Assembly: GCA_020091685.1 (NCBI GenBank)
Contig: CM034603.1
Location: 5,833,848 to 5,897,847, forward strand
Source: Lutjanus erythropterus
Taxonomy: Eukaryota > Chordata > Actinopteri > Lutjaniformes > Lutjanidae
Reading direction: 5' to 3'
Length of the DNA: 64,000 nt
Below the pieces are notes generated by a model. It saw nothing but the letters and a program-made list of their open reading frames with translations, was not told the DNA's origin and searched no databases. Of this stretch, positions 1 through 10,039 are shown in pieces; positions within the stretch are counted from its first letter, which is position 1, and every line of letters begins with the position of its first letter. A program made the position numbers and the translations under genes.

Positions 1-380
1 CTTCTTGCTGTCTCTCCTGCTCTGTCTCTCTCAGCCCTGACACTGCAGGGGATCAGCGAGAGCCAGCGTACACACAAACAGCGGGAGTTATCTCTGTTAC
101 TCCCGTCTTGGCAGACAGACGTAAAGACAGACACAGTCTGGCACGTTTGTTAAGATTCTCTCTTCAAAGGGCAGCGTTAAGGAGGAAAATGTTTCTTTTC
201 TCCCAAAAACAAGTTAGAACTCAGAGGAGGCAGACGAGCAGGAGTGTTACTGTATCTGTCAAGTCCCCTGGTTATGTTAGGCTTTGTTTCTCCCTTTCAC
301 TTCATTGCCTCCTTTTTTTATTTTGTGTCATAGCAGCTGGTTGCACATTCAAGTATCTCCCCCCCTCCAAACTCTCATGA
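1..380 (+). other. CT-rich left edge with a stop-free frame; possible exon not established
   Basis: The frame that reads codons from base 3 stays open from the window edge to a TGA near 378, about 125 codons, and a pyrimidine-rich run ending in TCTCTCTCAG at 25-34 would make a usable splice acceptor. No convincing donor follows, and the downstream peptide turns hydrophobic and low in complexity. It could be an internal exon, a 5' UTR exon or chance. I see no recognisable domain. The rest, to about 640, is AT-rich with nothing to annotate. Confidence 0.15.
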
Positions 381-644
381 TAAATACCAGAGATTAATGC
401 ATATATTCTGTTTTTTTTTAATGAAGTAACACCAAAATGTAAATTTTGTGAAATGTATTTATATAATTATCAATATGCATGCAATTGCTTGTAGTAAACT
501 GTAAAGATTGCATATAGTCACAGAAGTATTTTTCAGTAGGATAATAAACATCAGTGATCCAATTCAAATTTTAGATTGATCTCAAATTACTCAGGGCGAG
601 AAACAGTTAAATGTATTTTAGTAGATTATGAACATGTTATATTT

Positions 645-1266
645 CACCTAAAAATGAAAATTCAGTCATAATCTGTTCACCCTCATGCCGATTGAAGGTC
701 AGGTTTAGTTTTTCAGTCCACAAAATCCTGCTGGAGTTTCACAGGAAAAAAAATGTTGCAGAATCTCCCAAACAATGCAAGTGAATGGTGACCAGTTTTG
801 AAACATCAAAAAAAAAAAAAAAAAAAAAAACACAACAGAAAAGATAAAATGCCTCTATACTGCTTGTCTGGTGTAATCTAAGTCTCCTAAACCCCCAATA
901 TGCAGAGTTGACTGAAAAAAATGTTATTTACACCATGTTTTTAGCCTGAATCTTCACTGTAGATCTTTAGCTTGGAGCCACATTCATGTGCACATCCACA
1001 CTGTCTGAACTGTGTGTGTGTGTTGTGATGGTGTGCAAACAGAATTTCGCGACTTTAGGAGTCTTGGATTATGCAAGACGAGCAGAATAAAGGCATTTTA
1101 TGTTTTTTCCAGTTGTTTGAAAACTGGTTACCATTCACTTCTATTGTTTGGGAAATTCTGCAACACTGTTTTTCTGTGAAACTGCAGCAGTCTTTTGTGG
1201 ACTAAAAAACTAAACGTCAGTCGGCATGAGGGTGAGTGGATGATGACTGAATTTTCATTTCTGGGT
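645..1266. mobile_element. Fold-back MITE with arms of roughly 230-250 bases
   Basis: The left arm (645-895) reads outward-in as CACCTAAAAATGAAAATTCA and then CACCCTCATGCCG. The right arm (about 1040-1266) is its imperfect reverse complement, with CGGCATGAGGGTGAGT and TGAATTTTCATTTCTGGGT. Inner matches include GTGAATGGT with ACCATTCAC and AAAATGCCT with AGGCATTTT. The arms enclose a spacer of about 145 bases. There is no coding capacity, so this is a non-autonomous fold-back element. It resembles the very abundant teleost palindromic elements (Angel-like type) that begin with a similar AAAATGAAAATTC motif; that family link is from memory. The left arm carries an A23 run at 808-830. Confidence 0.8.
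808..830 (+). repeat. Poly-A run, 23 bases
   Basis: Uninterrupted A tract inside the left arm of the fold-back element. Its counterpart in the right arm is only a short T run, so it probably expanded after insertion. Confidence 0.9.
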
Positions 1267-1422
1267 TCCCATCTACAATCAACACAAAGATAATTATAGC
1301 CTATAGGAAAAGGTTGGACAAAAATAAAACTAAAAACAGTTGGAAACATTGCTATTTGTAATAAGTAAGGGTACGTTGTTTCAGAATATGAGAGCTTTAA
1401 CACAAAACGTGTTGAGACCGAA

Positions 1423-1452
1423 ATCTTACAACCGTCCCTGGTCTCCCCTACT
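1423..1452 (-). mobile_element. Orphan terminal repeat of the element found complete at 18658-19660
   Basis: The string ACAACCGTCCCTGGTCTCCCC followed by TAC closely matches the right end of the 18658-19660 element (GCAGTCGTCCCCAGTCTCCCC then TA). No matching left end is seen nearby, so this is a fragment or solo terminus. Confidence 0.5.
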
Positions 1453-1553
1453 TTGTTTTTAATTGAGTCTAATTAATCAAGTGTTAGTATTTTAATGTCA
1501 GGAAATTGAAAATGGAGACCACTTGGTAAGTTTCATTGACAGAGACAATGATA

Positions 1554-1566
1554 GTTGCTAAGCAAC
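1554..1566. promoter_or_regulatory. X-box-like (RFX-type) palindrome GTTGCTAAGCAAC
   Basis: GTTGCT and AGCAAC are perfect inverted half-sites around one central base. RFX-family factors bind imperfect inverted repeats of the type GTTGCC..GGCAAC. The match is direct; function is inference from the motif alone, and no adjacent promoter is visible. Confidence 0.3.
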
Positions 1567-2499
1567 CAAGATGCATCTCGAACTGTGCAAAAACAATATA
1601 ACAGTGGAAATGTCCATGGGGTTGGTATGACCACCTCTGGCTGAAATAGGTCAAAATGATCACTCTGTTTTCACATTTTGTGCAATTTATATGAACACAT
1701 TTTAGATTAAAATACACATTCTTTAGCCCAGCCCAACTTGACTGGTTGTTGGAGCTGTGAGGAGTTAATTCTAGTTCAAAATGTTTCAGAAATACTTTCA
1801 TATAAGTGTGACAATGGTATTATCCTAGCTTTCTAAATTAATTGGCAAAACTTCGACCAAACAAACAATTAACTTATCTTGTTTAGAAGTTTTGTCTGTG
1901 TGGTCTGTTACCACCTCTGGGGGTGTTTACAGATGTAAATGAGTCCAGATCTGATGCCAGGCTGGTTTGAAGCACGTCGTGCATGTCTGGAAAGTATAAT
2001 AGAGTGCAAAGTAAAGTGTTTTCTGCTGTTGAACTTGTGAACACCTTTGGGACTTCGAGTGGGCATTCATCGCTCAGGAGAAAGGTTTCCTGTATGAGAA
2101 ATATTAAACAGCCTGATGCCGTCACCTCAACAGAAAGATCAGCGACACTTTAGGTAAAACTTTTTAAACTCCTTTCAACAGACCATTTCTGTAAACAGAT
2201 GAAAAATAATATAATGGCCTAGTTAATTAGTGTTCCAGGCTCTTTCAATTACGACACACAGGACTGAAGCTGCTGTGAGCCAATTAAAGACAGGAACAAC
2301 ATGCAGCAAGGGGTAGCAGCAGGAAACTGTTGAGTAAAAAAGATAATAACATCATAAAACTCAGTGGAGTGCAGATCTCCACCAGACAACAGATGGTGAA
2401 GCACCTGCTGCAATGCCATCACTACTGCTAGATGCAATTAGTGAAAATAAAACACAGTTTTCTTGAAGATGTATCTCACTCATTCTTGAACAATTAGGA

Positions 2500-2990
2500 C
2501 AAAACTATATTTTGAGAGGTTTAGATTTTTACTTTTCAATTATGTTGGAAAATATATTTTAAAATATCAAACTCTTGCTTATAACATCTTGTAACGGGCC
2601 AACCTCCAGTAGTCCTAGTGATCATTTTTCTATTAAATTAGACATCGGCTCCATTAGATTTGTCCATCACCTTACAGAGTTGACAAAATGTTACAGTTTT
2701 TCATTTCACAGTATAGACGGAAAGAAGCGAGACAGGGGTCCTTAGGGTATAGCTAACCCTTTTTATGCCTGATTAAATCATGTTTTTGTAAAAATCTGCC
2801 AGAGTTGATGTAAATCTGAGACACAACTTTAAAGGGCTAACGTTTTCATAAAAATACATTTTAAAACAAAGATGATTATAAAAGCACATTTCTATACATA
2901 TGTTACCAGTAGGTTTTGTAAGGATTTTAAGTACTAAAATTTTGAAGTTGTGAATTCTTGTCTGGGACAACAGTTTCTTGGTGCAAAGCA
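2500..2990 (+). repeat. Dispersed repeat A, copy 1 (second copy inverted at 21480-21985)
   Basis: Several ordered blocks recur in reverse complement near 21.5-22.0 kb: CAATTATGTTGGAAAA, GTAACGGGCCAAC, CATTTCACAGTATAG, GACAGGGGTCCTTAGGG, then TATAGCTAACCC, and GAATTCTTGTCTG. Block order and approximate spacing are kept, so these are two diverged copies of one roughly 500-base sequence. No open frame spans it and no terminal repeats are obvious. Class unknown; probably a non-autonomous DNA element or a LINE tail. Confidence 0.65.
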
Positions 2991-3404
2991 GGTTTAGAAA
3001 TTAAAAAGCCCACCAAAACATTTCCTAAATTATATAATGTTATAATATATTTCATATATTGGAATAAAAATAGAATTTGAGTATTGGTATTAATCATTTT
3101 TAAAGTGTTTTTTGGATAGGACATGAGTTCCAGTTCTCAAGGATGGGCGATGTATTCATCAAGTATGACATTAATCTGAGGATGCTCTGGTTTAACATGA
3201 AAAGAAACTTTTCTGTGGATGTCAGTTTTTGAGCCATGACAAAGGCCAAAATGTCTTACTAAACCTGGGTACGCCTCGGTTTTAGCCTAGCAGTTGTTGA
3301 TGACTTGCAGCCCTTACAAGAGTGCAGTGGGTATAAATCAAAGCAGTCAATAAAATATGTTTTTCAAGGTTTTTCAAAAATTGTGAATCACCACAACCTG
3401 CTAC
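2991..3404. other. No recognisable feature
   Basis: AT-rich sequence with no long frame, repeat or splice-site pair that I can support. Confidence 0.5.
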
Positions 3405-3500
3405 AGTCAGATAGTGGACCCAAACGCAAGACACAGACAGGCAGGGCGCAGTGAGATCAAGAGAGTTTATTGTTCAGCTCGCGGGGCTGATGAACGGAGG
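3405..3500 (-). mobile_element. Retroelement 3' end, minus strand (TTTGGGTCC family)
   Basis: On the minus strand this reads GAACAATAAACTCTCTTGA, then CTGCCTGTCTGTGTCTTGCG and TTTGGGTCCACTA. An AATAAA signal followed by a CTGC..TTTGGGTCC tail is the pattern seen again on the plus strand near 14.7 kb (CTGCATTTGGGTCC). It looks like the polyadenylated 3' end of a non-LTR-type retroelement. Class is uncertain. Confidence 0.5.
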
Positions 3501-4290
3501 AGTAGAGTGGCTGAGGTGCACGAGGGCAGCAGGCGGGCAGGTGAAGCAGGCCCTGAAGCAGAAGGAAAAAATACTGTTTAAAAAATGACTCGGAAAATCC
3601 AACACTACAAGACAAAGCTCTGTAGCGTGCTGAGCTCAGCTACCACACTAGTAGATGCAATGATCCAGCTAAGACTGGCTGTTTGAGCAGGGATCATGTT
3701 GCAGAGGTGACGCCAGTGTTCTGATCATATGTGCTAAATACTGAGATGTGCAGTTAAAAGAGTATTTCAGCATGCTCCCCACGTTCTTACAGTATACATG
3801 GAGTGAGTAGTGATGTAATATATAACAGTTCTGCATTATTCGATAAAGGATATTGGTCTATCATAATACGCTACCCCTTAAATTTTAAATAAAGATGTTT
3901 TAATAGAGTATGAACATATGCCCCCATATTCTGTTTGTAATTAAGAAATAGACTTTGCCACTGTCGCATTTTCCAACAAGGGAACATAAATCGACAGAAC
4001 ACTGATCACACATTCAGTCATAAATGTGCATGAAAGATCTGATGGGTTCAGTAATATGACAAGTTAGCAGCAGACACACTTTGCCTCCTAAAGTTACATC
4101 CATGGACCGCCATAGTGGCAGGACGGAGGGTTGGGGGGGCGAAATGCAAAGCGTGATTGGCCACTGTAAATGTCCGCAAAAAGTCCCTCCATATGCCTGT
4201 TTGTTTGGTCATGGGAACTTTAAGAATAACTAATTGTCTCAATGATAGTCTTGTTTGCTTATGTAGGTCATCTGACTGGTTCATAACCAG
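3501..4290. other. No recognisable feature
   Basis: No coding or repeat structure stands out. The minus-strand open frame at 4048-4284 has no recognisable motif and lies beside the LINE relic, so I do not call it. Confidence 0.5.
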
Positions 4291-4311
4291 TGTTCAGGGT
4301 GGATTCCTGGT

Positions 4312-4830
4312 TCAATGAAGCAAAAAAGTGAAATGATCAGACTGTGGAATCATCTGCTTACTATGTCAGAAATCAGGGTCAACAGGAAGGTTTTTCTTTG
4401 GAGTAAATCCTATAGTTCTCCATGGGTTAAAGAGATTCATGATATTTTTGAGGAAGCTTAGTTAGAATATATATATAGTAATAATTTATCATACAGCATA
4501 AGCACAGAAGAAAGTTACTTGTTAGATTTGAGGCAAAATGGTTAAATGATGTTTTGTTAAAACCAAAATTATGAACATATATTCAGATCAAGTACACTTA
4601 TGGCCCTGAATCTGATGTCACAATGAACTTATCAAGGAGTCAAAGGTCTTTAGTTGCACAGCTGAGATCAAGAATCCTTCCTCTGAAACTTGAAGTTGGC
4701 AGATTTAAAAACATCCAGGAGGATGACAGGTTGTGTGAATCGTGTAATTTAGGAGAAGCTGAGAATGAACCACGTTTTCTTCTGTATTGTCCTTTTTACG
4801 ATGAGTTAATAATAGCTGATATTCGATGAA
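4312..4830 (+). pseudogene. Non-LTR retrotransposon: C-terminal end of the reverse-transcriptase polyprotein, broken
   Basis: Two plus-frame segments match the C-terminal region of teleost LINE ORF2-type proteins. The first (from 4315) contains MIRLWNHLLTMSEIRVNRKV and ends at TAG near 4460. The second contains RSQRSLVAQLRSRILPL and then a zinc-binding-like cluster: CESC, a gap of 15, then C. Between them the DNA still encodes W-L-N-D-V and TYIQIKYTYG, but stops interrupt it (TAG near 4460, TGA near 4576). The usual His of the C-C-H-C cluster appears to be Arg here (EPRF). The catalytic reverse-transcriptase core is absent, so this is a 5'-truncated, inactive copy, the normal outcome of target-primed reverse transcription. 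Family recognition is from motif memory. Confidence 0.75.
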
Positions 4831-5824
4831 ATGTTATTTGTTTAGAATTACTTGTAAATTATGTTGCTACTCTGGTTTTTGGTCTGTTTCTCTAAATAAT
4901 GGTGGGCACGTTGGGCCTCATGCAAGAACCATTCGTATGAACAGATTTGTTCTTAAGTGGTGCGTACGAGTGATTTAAGCGAACTTGTCACATTCACCAC
5001 AAACACAATTTGCGAGTGGTCCAGACCTGTTGTAGAGTCATGTGCAGTCAGTCTGCTGGTATTCAAACTGAAGGTTTTCACTAATGATTGTATGTTTCAT
5101 TAGTTTTAAAACATTTTGACTTTTAAAAGTAAATTCTACTTCATATTTATGTCAATATTATTCTGTTTGACTGCATTTCAAATTATAATATAACTGTAAA
5201 TGTACGTATAAAGCCTCTAATTACCTGCTGTCAGGTGTATTGGTCGTATATCTGCACATGCAGGTTCCTGAAGTCTCTGTCCAGGTGAACATCCTCACTT
5301 ATTCTGTCCTCTGTCATTGATCGCCCCTTAGTTTGGCTGTGACGAGTCATTTTTTTTCTCTGAAGTCATTTTCATATCAAGATGCTTCTTCTTTATTTCA
5401 GTGACAGTCCGACCAGCATTAACAGCACTTTTTTCTCCTGTTTCTTTGCTTCAGCAGGTCCTTTAATTCCACTGCTGATGTTGTTAAAATGACAGATTTT
5501 CCTTTATGGATCTCTGAAAGCAGAACGTCAAACTCGTCAAGTTCTTTTTTCTCTTTGATGTCATTTTCATGAATAAACACTTCCTGACATATGAAGCAGG
5601 ACGCGCAGCCATATATGGTATTATTGGGGTGTTAATTATGGTGATTTCCAAGTCTCATGCATGTGCACTCAAATACGCACAGCATTTGTTGAATCTGACA
5701 TGGTGTATTCGTACGAGCCCTTCGTACAAAAAGAGTAAGAGAAATTTAAGTTAAGAATAGAAAAACATTCTGCATAAGGCCCATTGTTTGTGCATGACAC
5801 TATAATAAAAAAAATCAATCAATC
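4831..5824 (+). mobile_element. LINE 3' UTR interrupted by another element, ending in an ATCA-repeat tail
   Basis: The bases after the LINE frame (4831-4912) run into an inverted-repeat element (4913-5782). The remaining tail resumes at 5783 with TTTGTGCATGACACTATAAT, an A run and ATCAATCAATC (to 5824), a typical short tandem 3' tail of teleost LINEs. Joining the two flanks would restore an uninterrupted LINE tail, which implies the inner element inserted after the LINE. Confidence 0.5.
4913..5782. mobile_element. DNA element with inverted ends (GGGCCTCATGCA..TGCATAAGGCCC)
   Basis: The left end GGGCCTCATGCAAGAACC and right end TTCTGCATAAGGCCC are near-perfect inverted repeats. Further in, TTCGTATGAACA and CGTACGAGTG on the left mirror GTATTCGTACGAGCCCTTCG on the right. 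At about 870 bases with no intact frame it is a non-autonomous element. The GGGCCTCATNNA/CGTACG style is familiar from PIF/Harbinger-like teleost repeats, but I could not define a clean target duplication, so the superfamily is tentative. Confidence 0.65.
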
Positions 5825-7287
5825 ATGTAGTAGCTTTAACTCCAGTCAGACTTCTTTCTGAAGTGAGTGGAGTCGCCCCCTGCTGGCCATTAGAAAGAAT
5901 GCAAGTTTAAAACACTTTAGAATTAGTAATGAACACTGACCATGTAGTTTACTCTGAAATCTTCTCACTTGCGTTTTGTGACTTTCAAGAGTAATTATTA
6001 TATTATACTTATTTCTTGGACTTCCTCGTTGTCCCATGCTGTGCTTCCTGGATAGACAAGTTCAGAGGAACTACAGTGTATTTGCGCTTTGCCATAATGT
6101 AACTTTGGGGCTCATTTTATGTGTTTTTAATTATTTTTGGACAACAGTTGAGCTCTGTGGCAGAAAAGAAAGTTCAATTAGACTTTGCCTACATAGACCA
6201 TACTTGTTATGTTGCTTGTTTCGATGGATTTGTAGATAATAATGAAAAGATTAAAAGCCAGCTTTATCCTTTGCATTCTCTGCAGAAACACTGGTGTCTC
6301 TCTCCGTCCCCTGTTGATCAGTTTCTGCCTTTTCTCCCTGCTCTATCTCCCTCCCTTCCTCTCAATCTGTGATACCGAGTGATGTGTATGGAAGAGGGGG
6401 ATCCAGTTGAACGACTGGATCAGAAAGGCCAGATGGAAAGGAGAGTACACCGACAGCTCTTGGGGAATTTGAATGAGCGTCGGGGATTTAGCTCCTTTGT
6501 AAAAATTCTAATGTTGTTCCCTTGGCTAAACGTCGACGCACGCTCTCACACAGATGGACGAGGCTCTGAAAACACACACTTAATCTGAGAAGCACACACA
6601 TACACACACACACACATACGTACATGCACAGGCTTGTTCTGGATAGTGCTCAAGCCCTTTGCATTGTTGTTTTCACGCCAACATAGGCGGCAGCTAGCTG
6701 TCAAAGCTGCTAGCTAGCCCTGTGGTGCTTCAGAGGATGTTTGATGGTGCAAAGAGCAAGCGGGTGCTGAAATAAAAAGGGCAGAGACACACTGAGGAGA
6801 GGAGCCTGTTTGGGTGAATTAGTCACAGTTTATCTATCAGAGATAAAAGAGCACAAAGTTGCCCAACTTTAACCGATGTTAATTGTCTCTCTAATTTCTA
6901 AAAGAGGAAACGAGAGGCAGAAGTAAGGAGAAATTAGAAAGAGAGAGACTAAATGTGAGAATTTGTTTGTGAGCGTGGATTTCTGTCCTGAGGGGATTCA
7001 CACAGGGCTGCTGGGATTACAGGTTCTGATGCATAAACAGGCAGCAGCGAACACTTCAGTGCCTTTCCTTCCTAATGCTCATCATTTCCTGCAAAATACA
7101 TCACTAGATGGCATCCCAAGCATGTTTTTTTAGCCCGAATGTAGTTGCTTTTTAGAAGGAGCCAAACTGATTTTCACCTGGAATTTACGTCCCTATTCTT
7201 TCAGAACCAAACAAATCTGTGAGGTCATGTTTGCTCTGGCGGATATGTCTGGCTACCTTCCCCAGTCGTAGTCTCAGGCTGTCTGGG
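5825..7287. other. Mostly unique sequence, short CA tract
   Basis: An imperfect (CA)n tract lies at about 6590-6625. A pyrimidine-rich stretch at 6285-6370 precedes a 69-codon frame (6379-6588, starting MMCMEEGDPVERLDQKGQ) that is more balanced in composition than its surroundings, but no splice or promoter evidence ties it to a gene. GCTAGCTAG-type palindromes occur near 6690-6717. Confidence 0.4.
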
Positions 7288-7440
7288 GAGCAGGGACAAA
7301 AAAAAAAAAGAGCATCAGCTTATGCGGTGAGGCACCAGCACGCCAAAAGTTGTGATGCACTTTATCACATTTTGTCCACTGGAAGGGAACCTTATAGAAC
7401 ACTTCATCATGTTTTGTCCAAGACCAGCAACCTAGAGTTT
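7288..7440 (+). repeat. Repeat B, copy 1 (TTTTGTCCACTGGAAGGG family)
   Basis: Contains GGTGAGGCACCAGCA, AAAGTTGTGATGCACTT, ATCACATTTTGTCCACTGGAA and a second TTTTGTCCA. The same ordered phrases recur at 33895-34240 and 47822-48005. The TTTTGTCCACTGGAA phrase also recurs inside each copy about every 40-60 bases, so the family is both dispersed and internally repetitive. Confidence 0.7.
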
Positions 7441-7644
7441 ATCTTATTTTGTTGTCTTGGACGTTGGGCCACACTGTTTAATAAAACTTTATGTGTTTAT
7501 CTATCTATTACCTATTTATTTATACATTTAGTCTGTTTGCTGTTAGCTGGTATATAATTTTATTTTATTTATCATTATCTTGTTTAATTGTTTGTATTTA
7601 CTGGATTGTTTTCCTGTTAACAATTTACAATTCATTTAGTTTTT

Positions 7645-8455
7645 ACTAGGGATGTTCCTGACAACTAATTTCCCTGTTGATTAAATGTAAATTTTAATTT
7701 AGACTAGTCGACTAGTCTAACAGTAAGAAAACACTCAAAAAGCAGTTAAAATTGAGCACAGTTTATTAACTGACAATATTAAACGTCCGAAAAAATATTC
7801 TGTATTAAGAGCCATTTGAAGACATTAACTACAGTTTACAATCGCCAAATCTTATTTTAAATGCTGGTTAAATGTGTGTCACTTTGGACCGTGTGAAATG
7901 AGCATTGCACATTAACCTACAAAACATGATAACTCACTAAATGCTTCAAATTTTCAGATCAAAAAAAGGTCACAGTGTCGGCAGGGAAACAACATTGTTT
8001 ATCCGGAGATGACGTCAGCTGACATACAGCGTGGCTAACGTTAGCAGTGCTAGCAGCAGCAGCAGCAGCCCCTCTGCTTGTAGGTTAATGTCTGTGTCTG
8101 TGCTGAATGTGGTCACATGTTGCTCCAGTGGAGAGATTATATACCAGTTTATTCTGTCACAGTCTACATTCAACCATATTTCCATTTTTTATATCAAAAC
8201 ACTGCCAGACTGTGCTGGTTTTACAGGCTGTCATCTGTTTTTGCAAATAACAAGATCTGGGGTTGCATTGGCCATTAGGGCAAACACGCTGGGTGAGAGG
8301 GGCTGCTGTCTGATGTGGCCGCAGCTCCGATTAGTGGTGGGCAGCTGCATAACATCTTAGAGGCAACAGTCATATGGCACTGTGCATGAAGAAAATATTT
8401 ATAAATAGTTTAACAGATTAGTATTTCTGGTGCCGACTAGCGAGGATGGTGATGT
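7645..8455. mobile_element. Degenerate element with an 18-base palindrome AGACTAGTCGACTAGTCT
   Basis: The segment opens with CTAGGGATGTTCCTGACAAC and holds a perfect palindrome at 7701-7718. A related CCGACTAGCGAGG motif lies near the other end (8433-8446). This combination is reminiscent of hAT-derived teleost repeats carrying GACTAGTCGACTAGTC motifs. No intact frame is present; a (GCA)n-like run and GCTAACGTTAGC lie near 8034-8070. Boundaries are approximate. Confidence 0.4.
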
Positions 8456-8461
8456 TTAAAC

Positions 8462-9195
8462 GTGGTTCCCATCCTTTTTTTCTTGGAGCCCCCTCCTACT
8501 TGTATTGAAGAAAAGCTGAGCCCCCCAAGCCCAAAAACATGCTCACATATATAAATTAATCATTAATCATTAATCGATTAATTGGCAACTAAGAATTTAA
8601 CTGATTAAACATGTAGCAATTGATGATTAAACTATAAATGGCATTAATTGCGCCTCATTTGACATAATTTTGTCAGAGCCGTTCATTCGATACGGAAACT
8701 TAAAATTAAACTTAAATAAGAACTTAACTAAGAAATTTAAATAAGAAAAAGTGGAAAAAACAAGAAAAAAATGAAAATGAGAAAAAAAATGTGTCATTTA
8801 TATCTTATTAATTGTTGATGATTAATCAATTACTCAGTTGTTAGCATTTTCAACTATCAGTTAAGGAAAATGCACAATATTTGCAACCCTAACAGGAAGC
8901 CAAGTTTACTTACAGACAAGTGACACATTTTGCAATATGAAACTTTATTTTCCTTTCTTTTGAAACATAATATTGGTTAATAACAGCACAGTAACATCTG
9001 AGTTAAAGTGACAGCAAGCAAATAATCATTTTGTATATTAATATGTTATTTACCACAGCTGTAAGGTGCTGGAAAAGCTCCAAAATGCTGTTGTTGATAA
9101 GTACAAATCTGATTTTGAGGACTTCAGAGCAGAAGAAGTCTTGGGGATTTCTGGCGCCCCCACAAGGGGCTTCCAGACCCCTAGGTTGGGAACCA
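8462..9195. mobile_element. hAT-like element remnant with GTGGTTCCCA / TTGGGAACCA ends
   Basis: The left end reads GTGGTTCCCATCC followed by a T run; the right end reads GGTTGGGAACCA after GGGCTTCCAGACCCC. These inverted ends match the TGGTTCCCAACC type typical of Charlie-like hAT elements, together with the gccccc-rich subterminal sequence. A separate AT-rich repeat (8550-8893) sits inside, so the element is itself interrupted. No transposase frame survives. Confidence 0.5.
8550..8893 (+). repeat. Repeat C, copy 1 (second copy 24080-24350)
   Basis: Shares with the later copy, in order, ATTAATCGATTAATTG-like palindromes, an A-rich middle, GATGATTAATCAATTA, and the closing CAACTATCAGTTAAGGAAAA then TTTGCAACCC. 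The self-complementary start and end suggest a small AT-rich palindromic element. It lies within the hAT-like remnant, implying later insertion. Confidence 0.6.
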
Positions 9196-10039
9196 ATGGT
9201 GTAGTTGACTAACTGCACACAACCCTACTTTTTACCCAGTATATAGAGTTTTTAATTATTGATTGATTATAATTTATTTAGTAGTTCTTTTTATTTAGTT
9301 TTAACCAGCATCTGATATTTCCTCACTTCTGAAAGCATGTCCTCAGTTAAGGAGGGGTCAGATTGTATGTATTGATTGATAGAGACAGTTGAGTGAACTT
9401 TATTTTACCAAACTCCATCCTGTTTTATGTTTCTGCTCTTTCTCACATTAAGATGACTCATCTTTTCAATCACTGTGGTCTTTTCAAAAAGCATGCTCTG
9501 TCAATACAAAAATACAGGTATAACACATCGCAGAGTACACAACTGAAACCTTACAAATATGGTGACTTCAAGGAGGTGGATGCTACTGTTCCCAAGGCCA
9601 AGAGAGAACTGTCATCCTCCTACTATATTGATGTTTTGTTTGAGGTTACCGCTGCAGTGTTTGCTGTGAAATATGAACTTGAATGTTTACAGGCTCAAAT
9701 CTAGCCGCCCTCCTTCCCTATAAAGACCACACGCCTGTCCTCCACCACAGCAAACATCTGGACTGTTGGTGCATTAGTTGTTTGAGGTAAATAAAGACAG
9801 ACTGGTAAAAGCACTCAGCAGTCGAACCGGTACAAATAAACTGAAGTGAAAATCCACTTGAGAATTGTGACTAGCAGAGTTTTTGCTCTTACTCTAAGTT
9901 TGAGAGTGCATCTTAGAGAGAGTGTTGGATCTTTGTGTCTCCTGCTTGTATCTCTGATTCAGATACAACACAACATTGCAGCTGAACATTTTGAACAACA
10001 CACAATATTGAAGATAAGCTAAAGAAAAGACTAATGAAA
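9196..10039. other. No recognisable gene
   Basis: Contains a 103-codon plus frame at 9393-9704 (MNFILPNSILFYVSALSHIK at the start) with no motif I recognise and no supporting splice sites. Just after it, 9715-9735 has a TATAAAG string, which could be coincidence. I see no repeat boundaries. Confidence 0.4.

Larger units (their letters stand above)
1267..2480. other. Mostly unique AT-rich DNA with one element end
   Basis: Apart from the X-box-like palindrome at 1554-1566 and the element end at 1423-1452, no coding segment, tandem repeat or element boundary is evident. Short minus-strand open frames here are composition-driven and carry no domain. Confidence 0.5.
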
